A stretch of 64,000 nt of DNA from CAZDXB01 sp964509335 (GCA_964509335.1 CAZDXB010000007.1:1-64000); one strand, 5' to 3'; positions 8,974-18,566 are shown, numbered from the stretch's first letter. Numbers and translations: made by a program. Notes: a model not told the origin generated them from the letters alone.

Positions 8974-10615
8974 GGGATTGAAACTTAACGCGAGCGTCGA
9001 TTTTATTTCTATTTCTTTGCTTGCCGTTCTTGCTTTTATCGCTTATCTGTTCGGGCTTAACTTGGACGTTCTGGAAATAGACTCGGCTCAATACGCCTCG
9101 ATTAGCCGTGAAATGGCTGGAAGAGGTAATTTTCTAATCGTTGATAATAACCTTGCCGATTATTTAGACAAGCCGCCGCTACTGCTTTGGCTTTCGGCTC
9201 TGTCGTTCAAAATATTTGGATTATCCAATTTCGCTTTCAAGCTTCCGGCGTTTTTATTTACATTAATCGGCGTTTACTCGACTTTCCGGCTAACCGATTT
9301 ATATTATAATCGTAAAACTGGACTTCTCGCCGCTTGGATTTTATTCGTTTGCCAAGCGTATTTTCTTTTCAATCAAGACGTGAGAACGGACGTCATTTTA
9401 GCGGGCGCGACAATCTTCGCTATTTGGCGACTTGCGGAGTATGTCGAAAGAAAGAAAGCCGCCGATTTCATTTTGGGCTTTGTAGGCGTCGCTTTCGCTA
9501 TGCTCGCCAAAGGTCTTATCGGTCTCGTAGCTCCGGCGGCGGCTATCGGCTGCCATTTGCTTTATAAAAGAAAATGGAGCGCCTTATTCAATTGGCGATG
9601 GTTTTTTGGTTTAGTTATTATCGCAGTTTTGCTCGCTCCTATGACATACGGGTTATACAGACAATTCGGCTGGGGCGGCGTCGAATTTTACTATTGGACG
9701 TATAGCTTCGGCAGAATAGCGGGCGAAAGCAAATGGAGCAACGAGGCTGGCGGTTTGTTTTTCATTCACACTTACCTGTGGGCGCTCTTGCCGTGGTCGA
9801 TTTTAGGAATATACGCCGTAGCGAAACGATTAGTTCGCGTCATTAAAACTAAATTCTCGCCCGACAGTCTTAACGAAATCGTTACTCTCGGAGGCGGATT
9901 GATACTTTTTGTCGCTCTTTTATACTCAGGAATGCAAGCGCCTCAAAACATCTTTTTTCTTTTTCCCTTGTTCGCAATTATGACCGCCGTCGAAGCGACA
10001 AACGCAGTCGAGAAAATAAAGTCTTATAAAATACTACTCGGCGCGCAAAGAGCTTTAAATATAGCAATTTGGGTAATCGCGGGAGCCGTCGTCTTTCGCT
10101 TCTTTTCGATAGATTCCGCTACGCTTTGGATTATCGCCGCCTTGCTTTTTTCGCTGTATCTTTATCTGGAAGCGAGAAAGGATTCCAGAATAAACAAACT
10201 TATAGTCCCCGCTTCCGCCGCTATAGTTTCGCTCAATCTCATTTTAAATATCTGGGCGCTCCCTAGTCTGTTCGAATATCAGTCCGGCGCCGCGGCGGCG
10301 GAAATATATAAGAAAAACAAAACTGAAAGCGAGAAAATTGTTGGATATAAATGCAAATCCTATTCGCTCGACTTCTATTCTCGCGCTATCGTTCCAAAAA
10401 TCGACGATTTTGACGGAATAAAAAAATTATCAAGAAAAGGAAACCTCTGGATTTACATTAGAGAAGCGGATTTCAAGCGATTGTTACAAACGGGATTCAA
10501 GCCCGAAAAAAAATACGAACTCCCGCATTATCAAATATCTAATCTTAACTTCAAATTCCTAAATCCAAAGTCGAGAAACCAAACTTTAGAACTTCGATAT
10601 TTGATAAAATTTTAG
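8963..10615 (+). CDS. ArnT/PMT-like glycosyltransferase family 39 membrane protein
   Basis: This 550-residue polytopic membrane protein has the GT-C fold hallmarks: an acidic motif in the first periplasmic loop (EIDSAQYASISREMAGRG), LDKPPLLLWLSALSFKIFG, and 'KLPAFLF..IGVYSTFRL'. Ten or more hydrophobic helices follow. The family transfers sugars from polyprenyl phosphates to lipid or protein. It starts inside the T9SS cargo gene (11-bp overlap), suggesting translational coupling and possibly glycosylation of exported material. The last 25 or so residues (after the KYELPHY region) read like non-conserved sequence and lie within an inverted repeat, so the natural C-terminus may have been extended by an inserted element. 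Confidence 0.82.
   Translation: MSDEGLKLNASVDFISISLLAVLAFIAYLFGLNLDVLEIDSAQYASISREMAGRGNFLIVDNNLADYLDKPPLLLWLSALSFKIFGLSNFAFKLPAFLFTLIGVYSTFRLTDLYYNRKTGLLAAWILFVCQAYFLFNQDVRTDVILAGATIFAIWRLAEYVERKKAADFILGFVGVAFAMLAKGLIGLVAPAAAIGCHLLYKRKWSALFNWRWFFGLVIIAVLLAPMTYGLYRQFGWGGVEFYYWTYSFGRIAGESKWSNEAGGLFFIHTYLWALLPWSILGIYAVAKRLVRVIKTKFSPDSLNEIVTLGGGLILFVALLYSGMQAPQNIFFLFPLFAIMTAVEATNAVEKIKSYKILLGAQRALNIAIWVIAGAVVFRFFSIDSATLWIIAALLFSLYLYLEARKDSRINKLIVPASAAIVSLNLILNIWALPSLFEYQSGAAAAEIYKKNKTESEKIVGYKCKSYSLDFYSRAIVPKIDDFDGIKKLSRKGNLWIYIREADFKRLLQTGFKPEKKYELPHYQISNLNFKFLNPKSRNQTLELRYLIKF
10528..10607. repeat. inverted repeat spanning the 3' end of the GT39 gene
   Basis: TTATCAAATATC (10528-10539) is mirrored exactly by GATATTTGATAA (10596-10607), with about 56 bp between them. 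The element encodes the non-conserved C-terminal tail of the GT39 protein and ends just before its stop codon. It could be an inserted miniature element or a terminator-like structure. Confidence 0.45.
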
Positions 10616-10632
10616 CTTAGCGAAAAAATTCA

Positions 10633-10663
10633 TTTGCATATTAATTCTATCCTTGTAATATTG
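10633..10663 (+). promoter_or_regulatory. Bacteroidota-type promoter of speA
   Basis: TTTG at 10633-10636, 19 nt, then TAATATTG at 10656-10663 (7 of 8 to TAnnTTTG). The speA start codon lies 32 bp further on. Confidence 0.5.
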
Positions 10664-10695
10664 AATTAGAATTTAGAGATAATATCAGGAATATT

Positions 10696-12585
10696 ATGAA
10701 AAAGTGGAGCGTAGAAGATTCGAGAGATTTGTATAACGTCGGCGGCTGGGGCGCGGGTTACTTCGATATAAACAAGAAAGGAAATATCCAAGTAAAGCCG
10801 AAAAAAAACGGTCATTCTATTGATATGACGGACTTAATGAACGAATTGGAAATTTCCGATATTTCGCCGCCTATATTGTTAAGATTTATCGATATATTAA
10901 CCGACAGAATAGACAGCCATTTTAACTGTTTCGAAAGAGCGGCGAAAGAATATGATTTTAAAGCGGAGTATTACGCCGTTTATCCAATAAAAGTTAACCA
11001 AGCGCAACCGATAGTCGAAGAGATTATGGAATGCGGCAAGAAAAACAATATTGGATTGGAAGCCGGCTCCAAACCCGAGCTTCACGCTGTATTAGCCGGA
11101 GCCGTAGATTCCGAAGCCCCGATAGTTTGCAATGGCTACAAGGACGAAGCTTTTATAAAGTTAGCTCTGCTTGCGCAAAAGATGGGCAGAAAAGTCTTTC
11201 TTGTAGTAGAAAAGCTCAACGAGCTAAAGTTAATAATAGACACTGCGCAAAAATTAGACGTTAAGCCGAACATCGGCATAAGAATAAAAATAGCAAGCGG
11301 CGGAAGCGGCAAATGGGAAGACTCGGCAGGCGACAAAAGCAAATTCGGGCTAACGCCAAGCGAACTGTTGGAAGCTGTCGAAATCGCCGAGCGGGAAGGT
11401 TTGCTCGACCAAATAAAATTGATTCATTTCCACATAGGAAGCCAAGTTACCAAAATCCGTATGATAAAGAACGCTTTGCGGGAAGCGGCGCAATTTTACG
11501 TACAGATGAAAAAGCTCGGCTGCGGAATAGACTTCGTCGATATCGGCGGCGGTTTGGGAGTCGATTACGACGGCACTAAAACGTCCAATCCCAGCAGCGT
11601 GAACTATAATTTGCAAGAATACGCTAACGACGCGGTTTTTATGTTTGTGGACGCTAGCGATAAAAACGATTTGCCGCACCCTAATATAATAGCGGAGTCC
11701 GGACGCTCGATTACGGCTCATCATTCGGCGCTCGTTTTCAATGTGCTGGAAACGGCGTCGATGCCAATTTGGGATTACGATAAGGCACTAGACGACGACG
11801 CCCACGAGCTACTAGTCGAGTTGCGCGATATATTAGAAAACATTTCCGTAACGAATCTACTCGAAAGCTGGCACGACGCTCAACAAATTCGAGAAGAAGC
11901 CCTCGACTTGTTCAGCTTAGGCTTACTCGACCTAAAAACGCGAGCTTTAATCGAGCGGATATTCTGGACAATCGCCAGAGAGTCAAATTCATTAAGCGAC
12001 GAGTTTAAAAGAAGACCGGATGAATTTAGAAATCTAAATAAATATTTGGCGAAAAAATACTTTTGCAACTTCTCGCTATTTCAATCGCTGCCCGATTCTT
12101 GGGCTATCGACCAGATTTTCCCAATTATTCCTTTAAGCCGCCACAACGAAAAACAGACCGATTTGGGAACTATACAAGATATAACTTGCGATTCCGACGG
12201 AAAAATCGACCGATTTATCGGGATTAGAGAGAAATCGCAAACTTTGCCTTTGCACGAAATCAGAAAAGACAAGCCTTATTATATTGGAATCTTTCTAGTC
12301 GGAGCGTATCAAGAAATTCTCGGCGATATGCATAATCTATTCGGAGACACTAACGTCGTTCACGTCAAGCTGACAAAAGACGGCTATAAAATAGACAAAG
12401 TCATCGACGGGGAAACAGTCGCCGAAGTTTTAGGTTACGTTCACTTCAATCCTAAAAAAATGGTCAGAACAATTGAATCGTGGGTCGCTTCGTCGATTAA
12501 AAAAGAAAGAATATCGAAAAAAGAAGGAAAGGACTTTATAGAGAATTATCGTTCGGGACTTTACGGTTACACTTATTTGGTCTGA
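10696..12585 (+). CDS. speA: biosynthetic arginine decarboxylase
   Basis: At 629 residues this has the standard length of SpeA, which converts arginine to agmatine for polyamine synthesis. The N-terminus DSRDLYNVGGWGAGYF is diagnostic, and the PLP lysine sits in VYPIKVNQ (Lys99). Further landmarks are GLEAGSKPEL, CNGYKD, HFHIGSQ, 'DIGGGLGVDYDG', ESGRS and DLGTIQDITCDSDGK, ending ENYRSGLYGYTYL. It is cytoplasmic and PLP-dependent. The gene is followed after 6 bp by a small Lys-rich ORF, which is probably in the same transcript. The downstream enzymes agmatinase or agmatine deiminase are not in this window. Confidence 0.96.
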   Translation: MKKWSVEDSRDLYNVGGWGAGYFDINKKGNIQVKPKKNGHSIDMTDLMNELEISDISPPILLRFIDILTDRIDSHFNCFERAAKEYDFKAEYYAVYPIKVNQAQPIVEEIMECGKKNNIGLEAGSKPELHAVLAGAVDSEAPIVCNGYKDEAFIKLALLAQKMGRKVFLVVEKLNELKLIIDTAQKLDVKPNIGIRIKIASGGSGKWEDSAGDKSKFGLTPSELLEAVEIAEREGLLDQIKLIHFHIGSQVTKIRMIKNALREAAQFYVQMKKLGCGIDFVDIGGGLGVDYDGTKTSNPSSVNYNLQEYANDAVFMFVDASDKNDLPHPNIIAESGRSITAHHSALVFNVLETASMPIWDYDKALDDDAHELLVELRDILENISVTNLLESWHDAQQIREEALDLFSLGLLDLKTRALIERIFWTIARESNSLSDEFKRRPDEFRNLNKYLAKKYFCNFSLFQSLPDSWAIDQIFPIIPLSRHNEKQTDLGTIQDITCDSDGKIDRFIGIREKSQTLPLHEIRKDKPYYIGIFLVGAYQEILGDMHNLFGDTNVVHVKLTKDGYKIDKVIDGETVAEVLGYVHFNPKKMVRTIESWVASSIKKERISKKEGKDFIENYRSGLYGYTYLV

Positions 12586-12591
12586 TTTATT

Positions 12592-12903
12592 ATGGCTTAC
12601 GACAGATACAAAAAATATCGAAAGAAGAACGTCAAAATCGTGGATTTAAAGAAAAAGGGTTCCCAAAAGAAATCCCAAATACTCGATTTGTCTAAGCCGT
12701 TGCCGGTCGGCAAAAAAGAGCTCTCTCCCGAACAAAAGCGGCTAATCAAGAATTCTATGATAATCCAACAACGGGAATTCAAAAAAATAAAAAACAAGAA
12801 CGCGCGCTCTAGAAAAATAATCGAAAAGCACAACGAAATAATGAAAAAGAAATCGCTCTCCAAGGTTATGGATATTTTCAATTTAATAAAGACAATCGGC
12901 TAA
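12592..12903 (+). CDS. small strongly basic hypothetical protein linked to speA
   Basis: This 103-residue, very lysine-rich protein (KKYRKKNVKIVDLKKKGSQK, LSPEQKRLIKNSMI, KKIKNKNARSRKIIEKHNEI) has no signal peptide, cysteine or membrane segment. It starts 6 bp after the speA stop, so co-transcription is likely. Charge and helical pattern suggest a nucleic-acid or ribosome-associated protein, but that is inference only. I recognise no family. A linked role in polyamine or nucleic-acid biology is possible but unsupported. Confidence 0.6.
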   Translation: MAYDRYKKYRKKNVKIVDLKKKGSQKKSQILDLSKPLPVGKKELSPEQKRLIKNSMIIQQREFKKIKNKNARSRKIIEKHNEIMKKKSLSKVMDIFNLIKTIG

Positions 12904-13047
12904 CCGAATATAAAATATTCTCTCTATCCCTTATTCAGAGCGCAATATAGAAACACAGAAAAATTGGCGCTAAATTTTCTTGTGTGTTATAAAATTGTAA
13001 TAGCGGCAAAGAAAACAATATTTTTTAACAAATAAAGAGGACAAAAA

Positions 13048-15966
13048 ATGAGAAACTTAATTTTAAGCGTAACGCTTGGTTTGATGGGAGTTTTGACGGT
13101 TTTCTCTCAGACGACTACCGTAAACAAAACCGCCGCTAGACTTTGGGGTTCGTTTTACGGCGACTCGCTGAACGACAGAGCCAACGCCGTAGCTTACGAT
13201 CCGAGAGGCTACGTTTTCGTAGCTGGCGAAACCGAAAGCGCGGATTTATACGTAAAAGACGCGCATCAACCAAATTTGGACAGTCTATCAGACGGATTTT
13301 TAGCGAAATTCAATCGCGAAACAAACGCTTTGGAATGGGCTACCTACTACGGAGGCAAAGGCTCCGACGCCTTTTTAGACGCCGCGGTAGATACTTTCGG
13401 AAACGTTTACGTTGTCGGGCAAACAAACAGCTCTTATAATATAGCGACCGAAGATTCATACCAGAACCGATTAGTCGGCGCGACCGACGGCTTTGTTGTT
13501 AAATTCAACGCCGCCGGCGAGAGGCTTTGGAGCGCTTATTTCGGCGGAGCGAACGAAGAAGCCGTAACCGGAGTAGCCGTTGATTTGGAAGGCTCGGTAG
13601 TAATTACCGGAAGAACCTCCAGCGATAATTATATCGCGAACGACACTTCGCATCAAAAGGTAAGAGCCGGCGGAACCGACGCTTTCGTCGCTAAATTCGA
13701 CGCCGACGGCGTATTAATATGGTCCACGTATTACGGCGGCTCCGACGGCGAAGACATCGGACAAGGCATAGCCTGCGACCCGGAAAACAACGTCGTTATC
13801 GTCGGCAGGACTACTAGTTCAAGCTCGACTTATATGGTCGTAGATAGCGCTTACCAGAAGAACTACGGCGGCGACGCGCTTCCAGGAACTTACGGCGACG
13901 CTTTTGTAGCTAAGTTTAGTCCGGACGGCGTAATGCACTGGGGGACTTATTACGGCGGTTTGAGCGGCGACGAAGCCCAAGGAGTTATTTGCGATAAGTC
14001 CGGCGACATTTATTTCGTCGGCTCGACTTTAAGCGCGGGCGGCAACGTTATCGCCACTTCCGACGCTCATCAAAGAACGCAGGGCGGCAACTTCGACGCT
14101 ATGCTGGTTAAATTTTCATCTGGCGGCAAAAGAATTTGGTCAACATACTACGGCGGCGCGCAAAACGATTTTGGATTAAGCGTCGATTGCGACTTTAAAG
14201 GCAACGTAGGTATTTCCGGAAACACAAACAGTCCGAATAACATAGCGGTAGAAAGTATATTTAAATCAAGCTACAGCGGCGGCTCGGGCATAAACTTTGG
14301 AGACGGATTCGTCGCAAAATTTAAGGGCGACGGCGTAAGATTATGGTCAACTTATTACGGCGGCGGCTCCGAAGACAAAGTCGCGGATTTGGCGTTCGCC
14401 GAAGAGGGACTAATTTACTTCGCCGGAGCTACCGACACGCAAATCCCCACAAGCGAGTTCAACGAAGGCAGAGTTCTGCAAGATTCCTTGGCTGGGCAAT
14501 TCGACGCTTTCGTAGCAAAATTCGTCGATTCGCTCGGCGTTCCATTCGTGCTTGAGCCCGCGGACGAAACTATGTTCTATGAAGGCAAAGTAAAATTAGA
14601 TTGGGAACCCGTAAAATTCGCAGCGAATTACCTTGTTCAGGTAGCTTTGGATTCGGCGTTTAATCAAATAGTAGATCAAACTACAACCGACAGTTCAGCG
14701 CATCACGTAACGAGTATTTCGCCGGGTTATAGATATTTTTGGAGAGTCAAAGCGGCAAACTCTAATTTGAAGAGCGAATGGGCGAAAATACTAAGATTCG
14801 ACTACGCTCCTGCTTTGCCTACGCCGCAAATTGCCAAGCCTGAATTAAACGAAGAATTTAAAACCCAAAAATATGTAAAAGTGCAATGGAATCACGTGCA
14901 TCCGAGCGCGAGATATTTGGTGCAAATTGCTTCGGATACTAGTTTTGCCGTTATATTGGACAGCGGAACGACAAATAAAACAAATTTCGTTTCTTCCGAA
15001 TTCCTACCCGGACATAAATACTATTGTCGGGTGAAAGCAAAGAACGACTATATTAGAAGCGTTTGGTCGGAATATCGTTCCTTCATTATCATATTGAATC
15101 TACCGGAACCGATACTGACTAAGCCGTATTACGACCAAAGAATCGACAAAGACTACATAGAGTTTCAATGGAGGAATTTAACGGACGCAAATAGATATAA
15201 GTTCGAGCTAGCCGAAGACGAGAATTTCGTCAACATAGTCGATTCGGTAACTACCGAAGAAACTTCATATATTACCTTTAAGCTCGAAAAAGATAAGAAT
15301 TACTATTGGCGAATAAGAGCTTACGGACAATACGCTATTAGTCCTTGGAGCGACGCTCGACCGTTTTCAACGTTTCCGCCTACGCCGCAAAAATCTACTT
15401 TAGTATATCCCGAGAACGGCGAAAACCATATCGAACTACCGGTGGAGTTAAAGTGGAACGTTCAAGACGACGCCGATTCTTATCACCTTCAGATTACCGA
15501 TAAGAACGACAGATTATTGTTAGAAGATAAAACAATTACTTCAACCGCTAATTTTCTGGCGAGATATATTATTAGTAGTTTATCTGTCGAGGAAACTTAT
15601 TATTGGCGAGTCAGAGGTAAAAACGACGCTGGATGGGGAGAATGGTCCGAGACTTGGTCGTTCTCGACCGATACTATAGACACCGGAATAGACGACATTT
15701 ACTCCGTAACTTCTTCCAACGCCGAGCCAAATCCGTTTTATTCATATACGGCGATAAAATTCACCTTAGAGAAAGCGCAAAAAGTTAACGTGTCAATTTA
15801 CGATTTATACGGCGGCAAAATCGACGATATATACGACAAAACGGCGGCTCAAGGAGAAAATGTAGTTTATTGGCGACCGAAGAGTAATCTGTCGTCGGGC
15901 GTCTATATGTGCAAAATAAGAACGCTAAAAAGCGAATATTTCTTGAAACTCCTGCTTAATAAATAA
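13048..15966 (+). CDS. T9SS-secreted SBBP-repeat protein with fibronectin III-like domains
   Basis: This 972-residue exported protein has a signal peptide (LILSVTLGLMGVLTVFSQ). About eight SBBP-type beta-propeller repeats (residues 30-500) follow, each built around 'WSTYYGG...D....V..D..GNV...G.T.S' and D[AG]F[LV]xKF. Four fibronectin-type III-like domains come next (roughly 505-885, with YFWRVKA, YYCRVKA, YYWRIRA and YYWRVRG strands). A T9SS type A sorting domain closes the protein (AEPNPFYSYTAIKF to ...SGVYMCKIRT..YFLKLLL). It is likely a surface-displayed binding protein. It is related in plan to the 4540-8973 gene. The RBS region is AAGAGGACAAAAA before the ATG. Confidence 0.88.
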   Translation: MRNLILSVTLGLMGVLTVFSQTTTVNKTAARLWGSFYGDSLNDRANAVAYDPRGYVFVAGETESADLYVKDAHQPNLDSLSDGFLAKFNRETNALEWATYYGGKGSDAFLDAAVDTFGNVYVVGQTNSSYNIATEDSYQNRLVGATDGFVVKFNAAGERLWSAYFGGANEEAVTGVAVDLEGSVVITGRTSSDNYIANDTSHQKVRAGGTDAFVAKFDADGVLIWSTYYGGSDGEDIGQGIACDPENNVVIVGRTTSSSSTYMVVDSAYQKNYGGDALPGTYGDAFVAKFSPDGVMHWGTYYGGLSGDEAQGVICDKSGDIYFVGSTLSAGGNVIATSDAHQRTQGGNFDAMLVKFSSGGKRIWSTYYGGAQNDFGLSVDCDFKGNVGISGNTNSPNNIAVESIFKSSYSGGSGINFGDGFVAKFKGDGVRLWSTYYGGGSEDKVADLAFAEEGLIYFAGATDTQIPTSEFNEGRVLQDSLAGQFDAFVAKFVDSLGVPFVLEPADETMFYEGKVKLDWEPVKFAANYLVQVALDSAFNQIVDQTTTDSSAHHVTSISPGYRYFWRVKAANSNLKSEWAKILRFDYAPALPTPQIAKPELNEEFKTQKYVKVQWNHVHPSARYLVQIASDTSFAVILDSGTTNKTNFVSSEFLPGHKYYCRVKAKNDYIRSVWSEYRSFIIILNLPEPILTKPYYDQRIDKDYIEFQWRNLTDANRYKFELAEDENFVNIVDSVTTEETSYITFKLEKDKNYYWRIRAYGQYAISPWSDARPFSTFPPTPQKSTLVYPENGENHIELPVELKWNVQDDADSYHLQITDKNDRLLLEDKTITSTANFLARYIISSLSVEETYYWRVRGKNDAGWGEWSETWSFSTDTIDTGIDDIYSVTSSNAEPNPFYSYTAIKFTLEKAQKVNVSIYDLYGGKIDDIYDKTAAQGENVVYWRPKSNLSSGVYMCKIRTLKSEYFLKLLLNK

Positions 15967-15993
15967 AAACCGATATTCCGTCGGTTAACATAA

Positions 15994-16032
15994 GCGAAGA
16001 ATCGCGAGGAGCGCGGTTCTTCGCTTTTTTTT
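15994..16032. terminator. bidirectional Rho-independent terminator
   Basis: GCGAAGAATCGCG (15994-16006) pairs with CGCGGTTCTTCGC (16012-16024) around a short loop, followed by a run of eight T. It lies between the T9SS cargo gene and convergent pyk. The pyk stop codon sits at the end of the T tract. Confidence 0.85.
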
Positions 16033-17455
16033 ATACTTTATGCACTTTAATTACGTTTTCGGGCATTATCTTTTTAGCGGAAAGCCCCGCCACAAATACT
16101 ACATGGTCGCCGGAACCGATAAAATTCAAATCGCGAACTATGTCGCCGAAACTTTGAAATATATTCTCTCGAGAAAAATCCGGCGGCACGCGCAAAGCTT
16201 TCACTCCCCAGACAAAAGACTCCATTCGCCTTTGTATGTGAGGGTCGTCGGTTAAAACGACTATCGGTTTGGTCGGTCGATATTTAGAGATGTTTTTGGG
16301 CGTGTGTCCCGAATTGGTGTAAGCTACTATAGCCGAAGCGTTAATTTGCTCGGCGATAACGCAGGAAGCCTTTCCGAAAGCGTCCGATATATTATGCTCC
16401 AGCTCTTGAGGGATTTCCAAATTCTCGCTCTTTCTGCTGTAATTTTCCTCTACCACTCTAATAATCCTATCCATATACTTAACCGCGTCGAAAGGATAAT
16501 CGCCAATGCTCGTCTCGGAGCTAAGCATAACGCAATCGCATCCGTCGAAAACGGCGTTGGCTACGTCGCTCGCTTCCGCTCTCGTCGGTCTCGGATTTTT
16601 TGTCATCGACTCCAACATCTGAGTGGCTATTATAACGGGTTTGCCGTGAAAATTGCATTTCTTTATTATCTTTTTCTGTTCGATAGGAACTTCTTCGGCG
16701 GGCATTTCCAATCCTAAATCGCCTCTCGCAACCATTATCGATTCGGATTCGGCGATAATCGATTCGATATTCTTTATCGCTTCTACCCTCTCTATTTTCG
16801 ATATTATTGGAAGAGCTCGCCCGAATATTTTCATTGCGGTTTTAAGCTCGAATACGTCTCTATCCGAGCGAACGAAAGACAAAGCTACGGCGTCAACTCC
16901 AGCTTCCAGACCGAACTTTAAATCTTCTATATCTTTTTCGCTCAAAGTGGGAGCGGAACTTGGAACGCCCGGAGCTATTATTCCTTTGTTGTCATTTAGC
17001 GTTCCGCCCTTCTCTACTTCCGTTATTATATCGCCGCCTTTTATCCGCTTTACTTTTAATATAATATAGCCGTCGTCCAACAACACGGTATTGCCGGGAG
17101 ATAACTCTTTCGTCAAATTTTTATAATCAGTGCAAACTTTTTGGGCGTCGCCTTTTTCGAGCGGTTCGTTCGTTATAACAAACTCCGCTCCGTCTTCTAA
17201 AAGAACGGCTCCGTTTTCCACTTCGCCGGTTCTTATTTTCGGTCCCTGCAAATCCTGTAAAATCGCCACCGGTTTGTTCGTTTTTTCCGAAGCTTCGCGA
17301 ATTTCTTTTATCGTCCGGCTGTGTTCTTCGTGCGTCCCGTGAGAAAAGTTCAGCCGCGCGGCGTCCATTCCGGCGTCGATTAATTTCGACAACTCATCGA
17401 CGCCTTGCGTCGCCGGTCCGATAGTGCAGATTACCTTCGTCTTTCGAAAATTCAT
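16031..17455 (-). CDS. pyk: pyruvate kinase
   Basis: Pyruvate kinase makes pyruvate and ATP from phosphoenolpyruvate and ADP. The start is placed at the internal ATG (17455), giving MNFRKTKVICTIGPAT, the universal N-terminus; the earlier ATG at 17479 adds eight atypical residues. The resulting 474 residues are of family length. Landmarks are AARLNFSHGTHEEH, ILQDLQGPKIRTGEV, ISKIERVEAIKNI, MVARGDLGLEMP, ATQMLESMTKNPRPTRAEASDVANAV and MLSSETSIGDYP. The C-terminal domain is the standard allosteric one. The gene stands alone between a bidirectional terminator and a roughly 145-bp gap. Confidence 0.97.
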   Translation of the reverse strand: MNFRKTKVICTIGPATQGVDELSKLIDAGMDAARLNFSHGTHEEHSRTIKEIREASEKTNKPVAILQDLQGPKIRTGEVENGAVLLEDGAEFVITNEPLEKGDAQKVCTDYKNLTKELSPGNTVLLDDGYIILKVKRIKGGDIITEVEKGGTLNDNKGIIAPGVPSSAPTLSEKDIEDLKFGLEAGVDAVALSFVRSDRDVFELKTAMKIFGRALPIISKIERVEAIKNIESIIAESESIMVARGDLGLEMPAEEVPIEQKKIIKKCNFHGKPVIIATQMLESMTKNPRPTRAEASDVANAVFDGCDCVMLSSETSIGDYPFDAVKYMDRIIRVVEENYSRKSENLEIPQELEHNISDAFGKASCVIAEQINASAIVAYTNSGHTPKNISKYRPTKPIVVLTDDPHIQRRMESFVWGVKALRVPPDFSRENIFQSFGDIVRDLNFIGSGDHVVFVAGLSAKKIMPENVIKVHKV

Positions 17456-17599
17456 TTTTCGCCGTAAAAAATAACACACATATTGAACGCAAATTACGTT
17501 AAAAAGCGTAAATTGAAAAATAATTCTGAAAAGCGTCGATTCAATAAAACTAGCGCTTTCCCGCGGTTCGACGCCATGCCGCTCGGAGCTTTCAAGCGG

Positions 17600-18358
17600 T
17601 TAAAATATATATTTCGAAGCCCAAGTTGAAATTACGTTGCCGGCGTAAAGAGCGTCTTTTTTGTTGAATAGCAAATGGTCGGCTTGGTCGAGCGAGATAA
17701 AGCTCTTGGGGTGCTTTGCCGATATAAATATCTTGGCGGCGTGGTCGATGCCGACTATTTTGTCCAGCGGCGAATGTAAAATACAAAGCGCTTTGTTCAG
17801 ATTTTCTATTTTGTCTTTCATATTAACTTCGTTCAGGTCGTCGTAAAATTTCTCGCTGATTGTGAATTTCTTGTCGGCTATCATTACTTCCGCTTTGCCT
17901 TTTTCGCGTATTTCGTCTTCGCCGCTTTTAAGTATGCGCCTTATATGGAAAGGGAAAAAAGCCGCGCCGATTGTGGCGAGCGCTTTAGCGCTAGGGATTT
18001 GCGGAGCCGCTTGCATAATCGCCGCGCCGCCAAGCGAATGTCCTACCAGCAATTTCGGCGCTTCGTAATTTTTTTTCAAATATTCGGCGGCGGCTACTAT
18101 GTCGCTTATATTACGCTCGATATTGGAAGTCCCGAATTCTCCTTCGCTCTCGCCCAATCCGGTAAAGTCGAACCGGAGAACGGCTATTGAATTGTTCGTT
18201 AACGCTTCGTTCAAGTAGTTAATCGATTTTAAGTCTTTCGTGCAAGTGAAACAGTGCGCGAATAAGGCGTAAGCTTTGGGAGTCTCCTCGTCTGCCAAGT
18301 CCAGTTGCGCGCCCAGTTCGAAATTTTCCGCGGGAATCTTTAGTTTAATCTTTTTCAT
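17600..18358 (-). CDS. alpha/beta hydrolase, OsmC-associated type
   Basis: This 252-residue serine hydrolase has the nucleophile elbow GHSLGG, the acid in 'CILHSPLDKIVGIDHA' and the histidine in DQADHLLF. The N-terminal 'YALFAHCFTCTKDLKS' and 'VLRFDFTGLGESEGEFGTSN' are strongly reminiscent of the hydrolase half of the bifunctional alpha/beta hydrolase-OsmC fusion proteins common in bacteria. Here it is a stand-alone gene, and an OsmC gene lies at 50813-51217. It has no signal peptide and is probably a cytoplasmic esterase or thioesterase involved in lipid or peroxide stress. The substrate is unknown. Confidence 0.85.
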   Translation of the reverse strand: MKKIKLKIPAENFELGAQLDLADEETPKAYALFAHCFTCTKDLKSINYLNEALTNNSIAVLRFDFTGLGESEGEFGTSNIERNISDIVAAAEYLKKNYEAPKLLVGHSLGGAAIMQAAPQIPSAKALATIGAAFFPFHIRRILKSGEDEIREKGKAEVMIADKKFTISEKFYDDLNEVNMKDKIENLNKALCILHSPLDKIVGIDHAAKIFISAKHPKSFISLDQADHLLFNKKDALYAGNVISTWASKYIF

Positions 18359-18566
18359 ATAATTTCTTTAATTTTTCGTTATAAACAAGCTCGCTTTTAC
18401 AAATATACAAGACTTTTAGAAAAGTTTGAAAATTATCGGCAAACGCTATTTCTAATGGCATCTTCTTAGCCTTGGCAAAAAAGCTTAAATAAAATTTATT
18501 TTTTAGTTTGACTTTTTACGATTATATTTCAATCGAGACTAATGAGAATAACAAGGGACAATAAAA

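Noticed and set aside
17456..17479. Upstream ATG for pyruvate kinase
   Set aside because: It adds eight residues before the universal MNFRKTKVICTIGPAT-type start and has no good RBS.
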